Assembly (NCBI RefSeq): GCF_001439735.1
Contig: NZ_JYLN01000002.1
Location: 62,001-126,000 of the forward strand
Source of the DNA: Pseudomonas paralactis
GTDB lineage: Bacteria > Pseudomonadota > Gammaproteobacteria > Pseudomonadales > Pseudomonadaceae
Reading direction: 5' to 3'
Length of the DNA: 64,000 nucleotides
The position numbers and the translations under genes are program-made. The notes beneath the pieces were generated by a model, which made no database searches, was not told the origin of the DNA, and saw only the letters and a program-made list of their open reading frames with translations. Shown piece by piece: positions 23,223 through 31,636 of this stretch (its first letter is position 1; each line of letters begins with the position of its first letter).

Positions 23223-24380
23223 CTAGCCGCGCCGGTCGAGCAGATTGACCACCAACCGATCAATCCACCCCCATACCCGCTGCTTCACGCGCCGCCACAA
23301 TGGCCGCGCCTTCCAGGCCTCCAGGCTCACCACCTGGCTTTGGGCAAAGTCCGCTTCGAAACTGCTCACCACCGCCGCCGTCAATCCCGGGTCCAGCGCT
23401 TCAAGATTGGCTTCCAGGTTGAAGCGCAAATTCCAGTGGTCGAAATTGCACGAGCCAATGCTGACCCAATCGTCTACCAGCACCATCTTCAGGTGCAAAA
23501 AGCACGGCTGATATTCAAAGATCTGCACGCCTGAGCGCAGCAGACGCGGGTAATAACGGTGCCCGGCATAGCGCACCGACGGATGATCGGTACGGGGGCC
23601 AGTGAGCAGCAAGCGCACATCCACACCGCGCCCTGCCGCCCGGCGCAAGGCGCGGCGCACGCTCCAGGTTGGCAGGAAGTACGGGGTCGCCAGCCAGATA
23701 CGCCCTTTGCTGCTGTTCAAGGCGCGAATCAACGATTGCAGGATATCGCGATGCTGACGCGCGTCGGCATACGCCACGCGCCCCAGCCCCGGCCCGGTGG
23801 CGGGCACTTTGGGCAAGCGTGGCAAACCGAAATGGGTCGCCGGTTTCCATTCACGGCGCGCGGCGTTAGCGTGCCATTGCCGGTCGAACAGGGCCTGCCA
23901 GTCCAGCACCAGCGGGCCGCTGATCTGTACCATGACTTCATGCCAGTCGGCAGTGTCTTGCCCCGGCGTCCAGAATTCATCGGTGACGCCCGTGCCGCCG
24001 ACCACGGCGACACACTGATCAATCAGCAACAACTTGCGGTGATCGCGATACAGGTTGCGCATCCAGCGCCGCCAATTCAGGCGGTTGTAAAAGCGCAGCT
24101 GCACGCCGGCATCGGTCAAGCGCTTGCGCAGCCCGAGGGTAAACGCCAGGCTGCCGTAATCATCGAACAGGCAGCGCACCTGCACCCCGCGCTCGGCGGC
24201 CAGCACCAGCGCCTGCACCATCGCGTCGGCACAGGCGCCGGCTTCGACCAGATACAGCTCAAGATCCACCTGCTGCTCGGCCCGCGCGATGCCCACCAGC
24301 ATCTGCGGGAAGAAACTCGGCCCGTCGATCAGCAGTTCGAATTGATTGGCGCTGCGCCACGGGAACACTGCGCCACTCAT
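23223..24380 (-). CDS. clsB: Cardiolipin synthase-like phospholipase D protein
   Basis: Membrane-associated phosphatidyltransferase family protein of 385 aa with two HKD motifs: H114-R-K116-(4)-D121 in YRDHRKLLLIDQ and a second near residue 308 in FLHLKMVLVDD, followed by GSCNFDHWNLRFNLEANLE. This matches ClsB, which makes cardiolipin from phosphatidylglycerol. No N-terminal membrane helix is present, as in ClsB and unlike ClsA. It begins one base after the YceI gene stop region (24380 versus 24382), so the pair is probably co-transcribed. The symbol reflects family resemblance. Confidence 0.85.
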   Translation of the reverse strand: MSGAVFPWRSANQFELLIDGPSFFPQMLVGIARAEQQVDLELYLVEAGACADAMVQALVLAAERGVQVRCLFDDYGSLAFTLGLRKRLTDAGVQLRFYNRLNWRRWMRNLYRDHRKLLLIDQCVAVVGGTGVTDEFWTPGQDTADWHEVMVQISGPLVLDWQALFDRQWHANAARREWKPATHFGLPRLPKVPATGPGLGRVAYADARQHRDILQSLIRALNSSKGRIWLATPYFLPTWSVRRALRRAAGRGVDVRLLLTGPRTDHPSVRYAGHRYYPRLLRSGVQIFEYQPCFLHLKMVLVDDWVSIGSCNFDHWNLRFNLEANLEALDPGLTAAVVSSFEADFAQSQVVSLEAWKARPLWRRVKQRVWGWIDRLVVNLLDRRG

Positions 24381-24381
24381 G

Positions 24382-24963
24382 TCAGCGCGCCGTGAAGATC
24401 AGTACCGCACCTACCGGCACCGACAAACTGATTGACTTGAGCCCCGCCGCCTTGCGCAAGGCCGCCACACCCGGCGCGAGATCGAAGTCCTCGGCGTGCA
24501 GCACCACCGGTTCCAGGGTCACCACCTGAAAACGTCGTTCATCCAGGCGCGTAGCGAGCAACTCGGCGCTGTAGGTTTGGGTCTTGCCGTGCAGGGCGAC
24601 GCTCAGCGGCAGGCGCAGCTCCAGCTGCGCGCCGGACGCCAGGTCGTTGATGGGCTGCAGATTGATCTGGGCGCTGATCAGCGCGTCGGGAAAAGCCTTG
24701 ATCTGGAACAGCTCTTTACGCATGCGCTCGTCGCGCAGCGGGATGCCGCTGTTGATCGACTCCATCTCCACTTGCAACTGCGCCGCGCCCTTGGCGTCGA
24801 CTTTGCCGTGCAACACCAGGAAGCGATGGACTTCGGCAATCTCGGTGTTTTTGGTGGTGACGAAAGACAGGCGCGAGGATTCGTTGTCCAGATACCAGTC
24901 GGCGTGGGCAGGCACGGTGGCACAGGTCAGCAGGGCGAAGACCAGGGGTTTGACATTGAACAT
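24382..24963 (-). CDS. YceI-family periplasmic lipid-binding protein
   Basis: Exported protein of 193 aa: signal peptide to about Ala21 (VFALLTCATVPAHADW), then the lipocalin-like YceI beta-barrel (LDNESSRLSFVTTKNTEIAE, HRFLVLHGKVDAKGAAQLQV, SINSGIPLRDERMRKELFQI). Family members bind isoprenoids such as polyprenyl pyrophosphate or quinones in an extended pocket; some are stress-induced. The stop nearly touches the ClsB-like start, suggesting one operon with a lipid theme. The function of this copy is not known. Confidence 0.9.
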   Translation of the reverse strand: MFNVKPLVFALLTCATVPAHADWYLDNESSRLSFVTTKNTEIAEVHRFLVLHGKVDAKGAAQLQVEMESINSGIPLRDERMRKELFQIKAFPDALISAQINLQPINDLASGAQLELRLPLSVALHGKTQTYSAELLATRLDERRFQVVTLEPVVLHAEDFDLAPGVAALRKAAGLKSISLSVPVGAVLIFTAR

Positions 24964-25030
24964 ATATACTCATGGGGCAAAAAACCTGGACGAACCTTAA
25001 GCGCAATCTCACAACCGGCGCAAATTCAAA

Positions 25031-25119
25031 TGTGGGAGCTGGCTTGCCTGCGATGGCGGTGTATCAGTCAACCATTTCTCGCCTGGCACACCGTCATCGC
25101 AGGCAAGCCAGCTCCCACA
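25031..25119. repeat. REPIN (TGTGGGAGCTGGC family)
   Basis: Opposed arms TGTGGGAGCTGGCTTGCCTG and inverse enclose about 45 bp. It lies between the YceI promoter region and the end of the IclR gene, which terminates 17 bp later. Confidence 0.88.
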
Positions 25120-25135
25120 GGGTTTTGCGGTGTTT

Positions 25136-25894
25136 TTAATCCAGCGTTCGCTGCACTTCGCACACCGCCTGTTCAAGGCTGCCCATATGCAAATTCAACA
25201 CTCGCTCCACCGGCGACTGATGCATTGGCCAATGCAGCGCCATGCTCCCCACCAACCGACCATTGGCGCGCACCGGCAAGGCCACGGCACGGATCAGAAA
25301 CGGCAAACGCACCGGGTATTCCCAATAGCCCTCGGTACGCTGGCCGAACCCCTGGTGCTGGGTGTGCTCGCATGCATGGTATTGCTCATCGGCGGCCACC
25401 CGGTCGCGGCCCGCCAGGCGTTGCACTTCATCACGGGGCAGTTGCGTCAGGCAGGCCTTGCCCATCGCCGAGTGAAACAGGCTGGCATACTGCCCGACGA
25501 TCTGGCAATTGTTCGGGTAAAGCTTGCGCAGCACACCGGGAATCGCGCTTTCCATGACCTCCAGGCGCTCGCCGTCGAAGCAGGACAAGTCCACCACCAA
25601 GCCGGTACGTTCGCTGAGCTCCACCAACCACGGCGCAGCGCTTTCCACCACCTGGCGCTTGAAGCGTTGCTGGGTATCGCCAAACAAACGCCGGGCACGC
25701 AGGCGGTAACGCCGATCGCTCAGGCCGCGGTAGACCCAACCCTGTTCCTGCAAGGTCAGCAACATGCGCGACACCGTGGCCTTGGGCAGCTGCGTGAGGT
25801 AGTGCAGTTCTTCCAGCCCCAGCGCCTGGTGCTCGCCCAGCAACTCGACGATTGCCAGTGCGCGCTCAACCGAGCGTACCGTGCCTGTCTCCAT
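25136..25894 (-). CDS. IclR-family transcriptional regulator
   Basis: Regulator of 252 aa. The N-terminal winged helix is SVERALAIVELLGEHQALGL then TQLPKATVSRMLLTLQEQGW (about 8-52), and the C-terminal effector domain contains GLVVDLSCFDGERLEVMES and PVRANGRLVGSMALHWP. Start METGTVRSV at 25894 is preferred; the longer frame overlaps the amidase side. It is the last gene of a minus-strand set with an amidase, an MHS transporter and an M20 hydrolase, and is probably their regulator. The inducer is unknown. Confidence 0.88.
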   Translation of the reverse strand: METGTVRSVERALAIVELLGEHQALGLEELHYLTQLPKATVSRMLLTLQEQGWVYRGLSDRRYRLRARRLFGDTQQRFKRQVVESAAPWLVELSERTGLVVDLSCFDGERLEVMESAIPGVLRKLYPNNCQIVGQYASLFHSAMGKACLTQLPRDEVQRLAGRDRVAADEQYHACEHTQHQGFGQRTEGYWEYPVRLPFLIRAVALPVRANGRLVGSMALHWPMHQSPVERVLNLHMGSLEQAVCEVQRTLD

Positions 25895-25959
25895 GTTCGA
25901 TCTCCCTGTTGCCGGTGGATGATCTTTTTTACACAGCAAGATACAGGCCCGGTCACGGT

Positions 25960-27402
25960 TCAGCCGGCGGTTGCCAGGCACGCCGGCGGCCGGCGCTGCA
26001 CCCATTGGGTCAGCTGTTCATGGGCATAGGCCAATTGCAGCACGGCTCGGTCGGCCTGGGCCGGGCCGATGATTTGCAGGCCCATGGGCAAGCCCTGGGG
26101 GTTGAAGCCCACCGGGATGCTCATGCTCGGCAAACCGGCGAGTGTCGGACCGATCACCACCTCCATCCAGCGGTGATAGGTGTCCATTTCACGCCCGCCA
26201 ACGAGGCGTGGACAAGGCTGTTGTGCATCGAAAGGGAACACTTGGGCGGTGGGCAACAGCAGAAAATCGTAACGTTCAAACAACTTGGCCAGGGCCCGAT
26301 ACCACTCGCTGCGATCCACCGACGCCTGGTACACCTGCTGGGCACTCAGGCCCTGGCCGCCCTCCACTTCCCATTGCGCTTCAGGCTTGAGCAGCGCGCG
26401 TTTCCTGGGGTTGGCATAGGCCGCGCCGAGGTTGCCGTGCACCAGCCAATGGCGGTGTACCAGCCAGCAGCGCCACAGACGCGCCATTGAAAATTCCGGC
26501 TGGCAGCTTTCTACTCCGCAGCCAAGCTCGGCGAAGTCACCCAGCGCCGTTTCGCACAGGCTCATCAGGCCGTCTTCCATCGGCAGATAACCGTTGTAGT
26601 CACCCAGCCAACCGAGGCGCACGCCGTTGAAGTCGCGTTGCAACGGCTGGCCCAGCACAGCGGGATCGTCTCGGGATGACAACGGCGCCCGGGGGTCGTA
26701 ACCGGACTGAATGCTCAGCAGACGCGCCACATCCGTTACGCTGCGCCCCATCGGGCCTTCGGTGCCCAGTTGCTGCACGAACAGCTCCGGCATCGGCCCG
26801 TGGGGCACACGGCCCTGGGACGGGCGCAAGCCGAACACGTTATTGAACGCCGCCGGGTTACGCAGCGAGCCCATCATGTCGCTGCCGTCGGCCACCGGCA
26901 ACATCCGCAGCGCCAGGGCCACCGCCGCTCCGCCACTGCTGCCACCCGCCGCCAGGCGTGGGTCATAGGCATTGCCGGTGGTGCCAAACAGCGTGTTGTA
27001 GGTGTGAGAGCCCAGGCCGAACTCCGGCACGTTGGTCTTGCCGATGATGATCGCGCCACTGGCCCGCACTCGCGCCACGCTGATGGCATCTTCGTTCGGT
27101 ACATGCTCGGCGAACAGCGGCGAGCCCAAGGTGGTGCGCAAGCCTTGGGTCGCCGCCAGGTCCTTGATGGCCTGGGGCATGCCATGCATCCAGCCGCGGG
27201 ATTGGCCCTGGTCCAGCTCATGATCGCAGGCCCTGGCCTCAGCCAGCACAGCGTCGCTGTCGCGCAACGACACCAGTGCATTCACACGGGGATTGAAACG
27301 CTGGATCTGCGCCAGGTACGCCTGCATCACCTCTTCGCACGACACCTGCCGCCCATGAATCGCCTGTGACAGTTGCGTGGCATCCCAATCGACAATACTC
27401 AA
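25960..27402 (-). CDS. Amidase (amidase signature family)
   Basis: Cytoplasmic amide hydrolase of 480 aa with the Ser-cisSer-Lys triad: Lys80 (MPQAIKDLAA), Ser155 (AAGGSSGGAA) and Ser179 (GSDMMGSLRNPAAF). The spacings of 75 and 24 residues equal those in fatty-acid amide hydrolase. No ATG fits; a TTG at 27402 is proposed because its bases overlap the stop of the upstream transporter (TTGA), a GAGGTG ribosome site precedes it, and the protein then begins SIVDWDATQLSQAI as in relatives. Coupling with the transporter suggests it hydrolyses an imported amide. Substrate unknown. Confidence 0.9.
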   Translation of the reverse strand: MSIVDWDATQLSQAIHGRQVSCEEVMQAYLAQIQRFNPRVNALVSLRDSDAVLAEARACDHELDQGQSRGWMHGMPQAIKDLAATQGLRTTLGSPLFAEHVPNEDAISVARVRASGAIIIGKTNVPEFGLGSHTYNTLFGTTGNAYDPRLAAGGSSGGAAVALALRMLPVADGSDMMGSLRNPAAFNNVFGLRPSQGRVPHGPMPELFVQQLGTEGPMGRSVTDVARLLSIQSGYDPRAPLSSRDDPAVLGQPLQRDFNGVRLGWLGDYNGYLPMEDGLMSLCETALGDFAELGCGVESCQPEFSMARLWRCWLVHRHWLVHGNLGAAYANPRKRALLKPEAQWEVEGGQGLSAQQVYQASVDRSEWYRALAKLFERYDFLLLPTAQVFPFDAQQPCPRLVGGREMDTYHRWMEVVIGPTLAGLPSMSIPVGFNPQGLPMGLQIIGPAQADRAVLQLAYAHEQLTQWVQRRPPACLATAG

Positions 27403-28709
27403 GGCTTCACCTCTCTGGAAAACGGCAGCGGCTTGCTCGCCCGCGGAGCCTCGCGCATGCAGTAGGTGCCGAGCAGCGTCAGCACGCACGCGAACAATAC
27501 ATAGAAGGACGGCGCCACCGGGGTGCCCAGTACCTTGCTCAGCCAAGTGACGATCAACGGCGCAAAACCGCCGAACACCATCACCGCCACGTTATACGCC
27601 ACCGATACGCCGGTCGAGCGCACCTCGATGGGAAACTGCTCGGCCAATGCCGTCGGCGCCGGGCCGAAGAACCCGCCAATGGCCGTGCACAGCATCACCT
27701 GCATCACCAGCAAACGCTCGATGGACGGCGCGGCAGCCACCCACACATATAGCGGGTAGACCATTACGAAGAATGCCAGGGTGAAGGCCATCAACACCGG
27801 TCGCCGCCCCAGGCGATCCGAGAGCAAACCGGACAACGGGATCACCACCGTCATCAGCGCCACCGCAAACATCTGCACCATCAGTACCTGGTCCAGCGGC
27901 AGGCCGAGGTTCTTGTGGGCGAAGGTCGGCATGTTCACCAGCACCACGTAGAACGACACCGTCGCGCCGCAGGCCAGGCCCATCGACACCAGGATGCTGC
28001 GCCGATGCTCACGCAGCACCTGCATCAGGCTCGGCGCCGGGCCGCTGGCATTTTTACGCGCCTGGATAAACTCTTCCGGGTCTTCCATGTGCCGCCGAAT
28101 CCACAACCCCACCGGGCCGATCAGCAAGCCCAGCACAAACGGCAGGCGCCAGCCCCACAGGTCGAGGGTTGCGGGAGAGAAGAAGTGCGTGACCAGCGCC
28201 ACCATCGCCGCGCCACCAAATACCGCCAGGCACTGCCCTACCAATTGCCAGGAACCATACAAACCCTTGCGATGGGCCGGGGCGCTCTCCACCAAAAAGG
28301 CCGTGGCGCTGGCATATTCACCGCCGGTGGCAAAGCCCTGAAGCATCCGCGCCACCACAATCAGCAACGGTGCACCCATGCCGATCGCGGCGTAGTTCGG
28401 CGCGAAGGCGATCAGCGCGATAGACACGGTCATCAGCCGGATAATCAACTGCATCGCGGCTTTGCGGCCTTTGCGGTCGGCATAAATACCCAACAGGATG
28501 CCGCCCACCGGACGCATGAAAAAGCCCACGCCAAAGGTGGCCAGGGCCATCAGCAGCGATGCGTATTCGTCTTCCGAGGGGAAGAACTGCCGGGCGATGA
28601 TGCTGGCGAGAAAGCCGTAGACGATGAAGTCATACCATTCCAACGCGTTGCCGATCACCGCCGCCACCACTTGGCGGGTGCGCGAAACACCAGATTTTGC
28701 AGTCTGCAT
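27399..28709 (-). CDS. MHS-family MFS transporter
   Basis: Inner-membrane proton symporter of 436 aa in the metabolite:H+ symporter family (ProP/CitA/ShiA relatives). Marks are VAAVIGNALEWYDFIVYGFL near the N-terminus, GFFMRPVGGILLGIYADRKG, and FATGGEYASATAFLVESAPA. About 12 membrane segments. The start at 28709 (MQTAKSGVSR) drops six codons of the open frame and lies near the AGGATCAC region. Its stop overlaps the amidase start by two bases. Likely imports an organic acid or amide for the adjacent hydrolases. Confidence 0.9.
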   Translation of the reverse strand: MQTAKSGVSRTRQVVAAVIGNALEWYDFIVYGFLASIIARQFFPSEDEYASLLMALATFGVGFFMRPVGGILLGIYADRKGRKAAMQLIIRLMTVSIALIAFAPNYAAIGMGAPLLIVVARMLQGFATGGEYASATAFLVESAPAHRKGLYGSWQLVGQCLAVFGGAAMVALVTHFFSPATLDLWGWRLPFVLGLLIGPVGLWIRRHMEDPEEFIQARKNASGPAPSLMQVLREHRRSILVSMGLACGATVSFYVVLVNMPTFAHKNLGLPLDQVLMVQMFAVALMTVVIPLSGLLSDRLGRRPVLMAFTLAFFVMVYPLYVWVAAAPSIERLLVMQVMLCTAIGGFFGPAPTALAEQFPIEVRSTGVSVAYNVAVMVFGGFAPLIVTWLSKVLGTPVAPSFYVLFACVLTLLGTYCMREAPRASKPLPFSREVKP

Positions 28710-28767
28710 GAGGATCACTCCGTTCAACCGATCAGGGAAAGGGTCCAGCGGCAGAAAAAGGCGTTGC

Positions 28768-28868
28768 TGTAGGAGCGAGCTTGCTCGCGAAAATCGTCAA
28801 CGATGACGCAGCGCTTTCAGGGAGCCCGTGTCGCCTGTGGGTTTTTCGCGAGCAAGCTCGCTCCTACA
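28768..28868. repeat. REPIN (TGTAGGAGCGAGC family) overlapping a stop codon
   Basis: Opposed arms of the TGTAGGAGCGAGC family enclose about 50 bp between the M20 hydrolase and the MHS transporter. Its outer TGTAG end supplies the TAG stop of the hydrolase gene (28864-28866). Confidence 0.88.
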
Positions 28869-30039
28869 AGGGTTTGAGCCAGCTCTCGGCCAGCGCGCCC
28901 CAGTAGGCTGCGCCGGTCAGCAGGATGTCGTCGTTGAAGTCATAGGCGGGGTTGTGCACCATCGGCCGCGACACGCCGTTGCCGATAAACAGGTAACTGC
29001 CGGGGCAGCGCTGCAGCATCCAGGCGAAGTCTTCGCTGCCCATCAGCGTGCGGGTGTTGCCGTCCACCGCGTCAGCACCGAGCAAGGCCACACCGACCTG
29101 TCGGGCAAACTCGGTTTCTTCGGCATGGTTGACCAGCACGGGATAGGCCGGGCGGTGTTCGATCTGCACGGAGCAGCCGAAGCTGGCGGCCTGGGTCTGG
29201 ATGATCGCGTTGACCCGTTCCAGCATGTGTTCGCGCACCTTGGGGTTGAGCGCGCGCAGGCTCAGGCGCAGTAAGGCTTGCTGGGGAATCACATTGGCGG
29301 CTTGGCCGGCTTGCAGCGCGCCGACTGTGACAACGGCGGCTTCCTGGGTGTCGATATTGCGCGCGACTACTGTCTGCAAAGCCATGACCATGCTGGCCGC
29401 CGCCACCAGTGGATCAACGGTAAGGTGCGGCATGGAACCGTGGCCGCCGACGCCTTCGAGGGTCACGGTGAGCAAGTCCTGGGACGCCATCATCGGGCCA
29501 ACTCGCAAGCCCAGATGCCCCGCCGGCAAGCCCGGCATATTGTGCATGCCGAACAGCCCATCACAGGGAAAACGCTCCAGCAAACCGTCCGCCAACATCG
29601 CCTCGGCACCGCCCTGGCCTTCTTCAGCAGGCTGAAAAATCAGGTTCAAGGTACCGTCAAATTGCCGCGTCGCCGCCAGGTAGCGTGCAGCGCCCAGCAA
29701 CATGGTGGTGTGACCGTCATGCCCGCAAGCGTGCATGCAACCGGCGTGCTGGCTGGTGTAGGAAGCACCGGTGTTTTCGATGATGGGCAAGGCGTCCATG
29801 TCGGCACGAATGCCCAGGGTGCGTGGGCTGCTGCCGTTGCGCAACACACCGACCACGCCGGTCTTGCCGATGCCGGTGTGTACCTCGTAACCCCACTCCT
29901 TAAGTGACTGTGCGACCAGCGCTGACGTGCGGTTCTCTTCAAAGCCGAGTTCAGGATGGGCGTGGATGTCGTGACGCACAGCGTGCAAGTCGCTGGCGAC
30001 GTCGCTGAGCCAATCCAGAATATGCTGGTGGGGGCGCAT
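28864..30039 (-). CDS. M20 family amidohydrolase (hippurate hydrolase-like)
   Basis: Metal-dependent aminoacylase/hippuricase family enzyme of 391 aa. Metal-site motifs are HDIHAHPELGFEENRTSALV, MHACGHDGHTTMLLGAARYL and FQPAEEGQGGAEAML (the catalytic Glu pair). The dimerisation domain follows (GVGGHGSMPHLTVDPLVAAA). Start MRPHQHILDWL at 30039 follows a GGAGAATCACC ribosome site. It belongs with the MHS transporter and amidase as an N-acyl-amino-acid or amide catabolic set. The stop codon lies inside a REPIN arm, so the C-terminus has been set by that insertion or by its edge. Confidence 0.9.
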   Translation of the reverse strand: MRPHQHILDWLSDVASDLHAVRHDIHAHPELGFEENRTSALVAQSLKEWGYEVHTGIGKTGVVGVLRNGSSPRTLGIRADMDALPIIENTGASYTSQHAGCMHACGHDGHTTMLLGAARYLAATRQFDGTLNLIFQPAEEGQGGAEAMLADGLLERFPCDGLFGMHNMPGLPAGHLGLRVGPMMASQDLLTVTLEGVGGHGSMPHLTVDPLVAAASMVMALQTVVARNIDTQEAAVVTVGALQAGQAANVIPQQALLRLSLRALNPKVREHMLERVNAIIQTQAASFGCSVQIEHRPAYPVLVNHAEETEFARQVGVALLGADAVDGNTRTLMGSEDFAWMLQRCPGSYLFIGNGVSRPMVHNPAYDFNDDILLTGAAYWGALAESWLKPL

Positions 30040-30232
30040 GGTGATTCTCCTCACAGGCGGGTGGTCCCGTTCTTGTTGGTGACACATCGACAGCTAAGCG
30101 CGATGTGCGCGTGAGGACAATCAAAGGTGGTTCCACTCTGTGGAACCTCAGGGCCGAGCCTTTTTCCGTGAGCCCAGCAGAGGATCCAAATGGGGGAACT
30201 GGCTTGCCTGCTCCCACAGAGGAGTGAGTGTG

Positions 30233-30547
30233 TCAGGGAGTCAGGCGACAGCCTTGGCGGTTGCCCAGCCACCTTGCCGTATGTGTGCGCCCCAAACCAC
30301 TCGCCGTCACTTCACTGCGCTCCGGCGTGTCGATAAACGCACTGATGGGCACGTATTGCTTCACATACCCCAGGCAATACGACGCCGGGTTGTTCTCCAC
30401 GTACCGGCACGAGCAATACTCCTTGGCGGTGTACGCTGCGATGATGTCGGGGAAGGCTTGCAGGTTGACGCGCTCATGCCACATCCAGCCCAACAGGCCA
30501 AGCAACAGCAGTAGAAAAAAGCGGGTAACCACCCGACGGCGAATCAT
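30233..30547 (-). CDS. Small membrane-anchored or exported protein, unknown
   Basis: Protein of 104 aa that is not recognised. It starts with a basic patch and a hydrophobic helix (RRRVVTRFFLLLLLGLLGWM), a signal anchor or uncleaved signal. The rest is polar with three clustered cysteines (EYCSCRYVENNPASYCLGYV) and a further Cys near the end, suggesting disulphides in the periplasm. Its ATG overlaps the stop of the serine hydrolase gene (ATGA), so the two are translated together and probably work together. No function is proposed. Confidence 0.8.
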   Translation of the reverse strand: MIRRRVVTRFFLLLLLGLLGWMWHERVNLQAFPDIIAAYTAKEYCSCRYVENNPASYCLGYVKQYVPISAFIDTPERSEVTASGLGRTHTARWLGNRQGCRLTP

Positions 30548-31617
30548 GACCGCACCGCCGCCAGCACGCGTTTGAGCAGTTCGTTATGCCGATAACTGCC
30601 ATCGCGATCATCGCCATAACGCACGATGACCAGGTGTTCGCCGGGCAGCACAAACAGTGCCTGGCCCCAGTGCCCAAGTGCAGCGAAGGTGTCGGCCGGC
30701 GCGTCGGGCCAGGGTTGGGGCGTGCCCTTGTTGAGCCACCAGTGCCCGCCCGGTACCGCTTCATCCTGGCCCGCCTGGAATTTATCGAAAGGCTGCCGAT
30801 TGAAAGCCACCCACTCTTTGGGCAGCAACTGTTGCTCGCCCCAACGCCCATCCCGTTCCATCAGTAGCCCGACCCGCGCCAGATCACGGGCGGTGAGGTA
30901 GGCATAGGACGAGGCGACAAAGGTTTCGTCGGCATCGGTTTCCCACGTCGCGGTGCGAATGCCCAACGGCTTGAACAACGCATCCCACGGATAGCTCATG
31001 TATGCCTTGTGACCCAGCATCCCTTTAAGCACAGCGGACAGAATATTGCTGTCGCCACTGGAATACCGGAACGCCTGGCCGGGTTCGGCGGCGGCCTTGG
31101 TATCGGCGGCAAATTGCGCCATGTCGGCGCGGCCCCGGGTGTAGAGCATCGCCACCACAGAAGACTTCAACGGGGCGTATTCATAGTCCTCCTGCCAATC
31201 CAGCCCCGAAGCCCAGTGCAGCAAGTCGGCCATGCTTACCTTGGGGTGCTGTTTCATCGGCGGATAGAAGCGTGCGGCCGGGTCGGTGAGTTTGAAACGG
31301 CCCTCACCGTAGGCTACGCCCAGCACGGTGGCCATCAGGCTTTTGCTCACCGACCAGGTCAGGTGCGGCGTGCTGGCGGTGGTAGGGGCGGCGTAGCGCT
31401 CATAGATGATTTCGCCATCGCGAATCACCAGCAGCGCGTCGGTGCGGATGCCTTCGCGCGTTTCATCATTGCGCGGTGCAAAAGCAAAATCTTCCAGCGC
31501 TTTAACAGCCGGGCCCGCCAATTGCGGACCATAGGCCCACTCTGTCGCCGGCCATTGTTCGGCGCAGGCATCAGTGGTTAAAACCAGCAAGGCAGCGCAC
31601 AACAAACGTTTGACCAT
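30544..31617 (-). CDS. Serine hydrolase, beta-lactamase fold (NylB-like)
   Basis: Exported hydrolase of 357 aa (signal peptide to about Ala19, TTDACAEQ). Ser89-x-x-Lys92 in TWSVSKSLMATVLG is the nucleophile pair. The second motif is Tyr186-Ser-Ser188, as in 6-aminohexanoate-dimer hydrolase NylB (Y-C-S), rather than the YxN of true class C beta-lactamases. ALGHWGQALFVLPGEHLVIV near the end replaces the KTG box with HWGQ, also NylB-like. An esterase or amide hydrolase is more likely than a beta-lactamase. It is coupled to the small Cys-rich protein downstream. Confidence 0.88.
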   Translation of the reverse strand: MVKRLLCAALLVLTTDACAEQWPATEWAYGPQLAGPAVKALEDFAFAPRNDETREGIRTDALLVIRDGEIIYERYAAPTTASTPHLTWSVSKSLMATVLGVAYGEGRFKLTDPAARFYPPMKQHPKVSMADLLHWASGLDWQEDYEYAPLKSSVVAMLYTRGRADMAQFAADTKAAAEPGQAFRYSSGDSNILSAVLKGMLGHKAYMSYPWDALFKPLGIRTATWETDADETFVASSYAYLTARDLARVGLLMERDGRWGEQQLLPKEWVAFNRQPFDKFQAGQDEAVPGGHWWLNKGTPQPWPDAPADTFAALGHWGQALFVLPGEHLVIVRYGDDRDGSYRHNELLKRVLAAVRS

Positions 31618-31636
31618 AAAGGATCACTCAGCGCAT

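Noticed and set aside
30544..31617. Reading the serine hydrolase as a class C beta-lactamase
   Set aside because: The second motif is YSS and the KTG box is replaced by HWGQ, both as in NylB-like hydrolases, so antibiotic hydrolysis is not supported.
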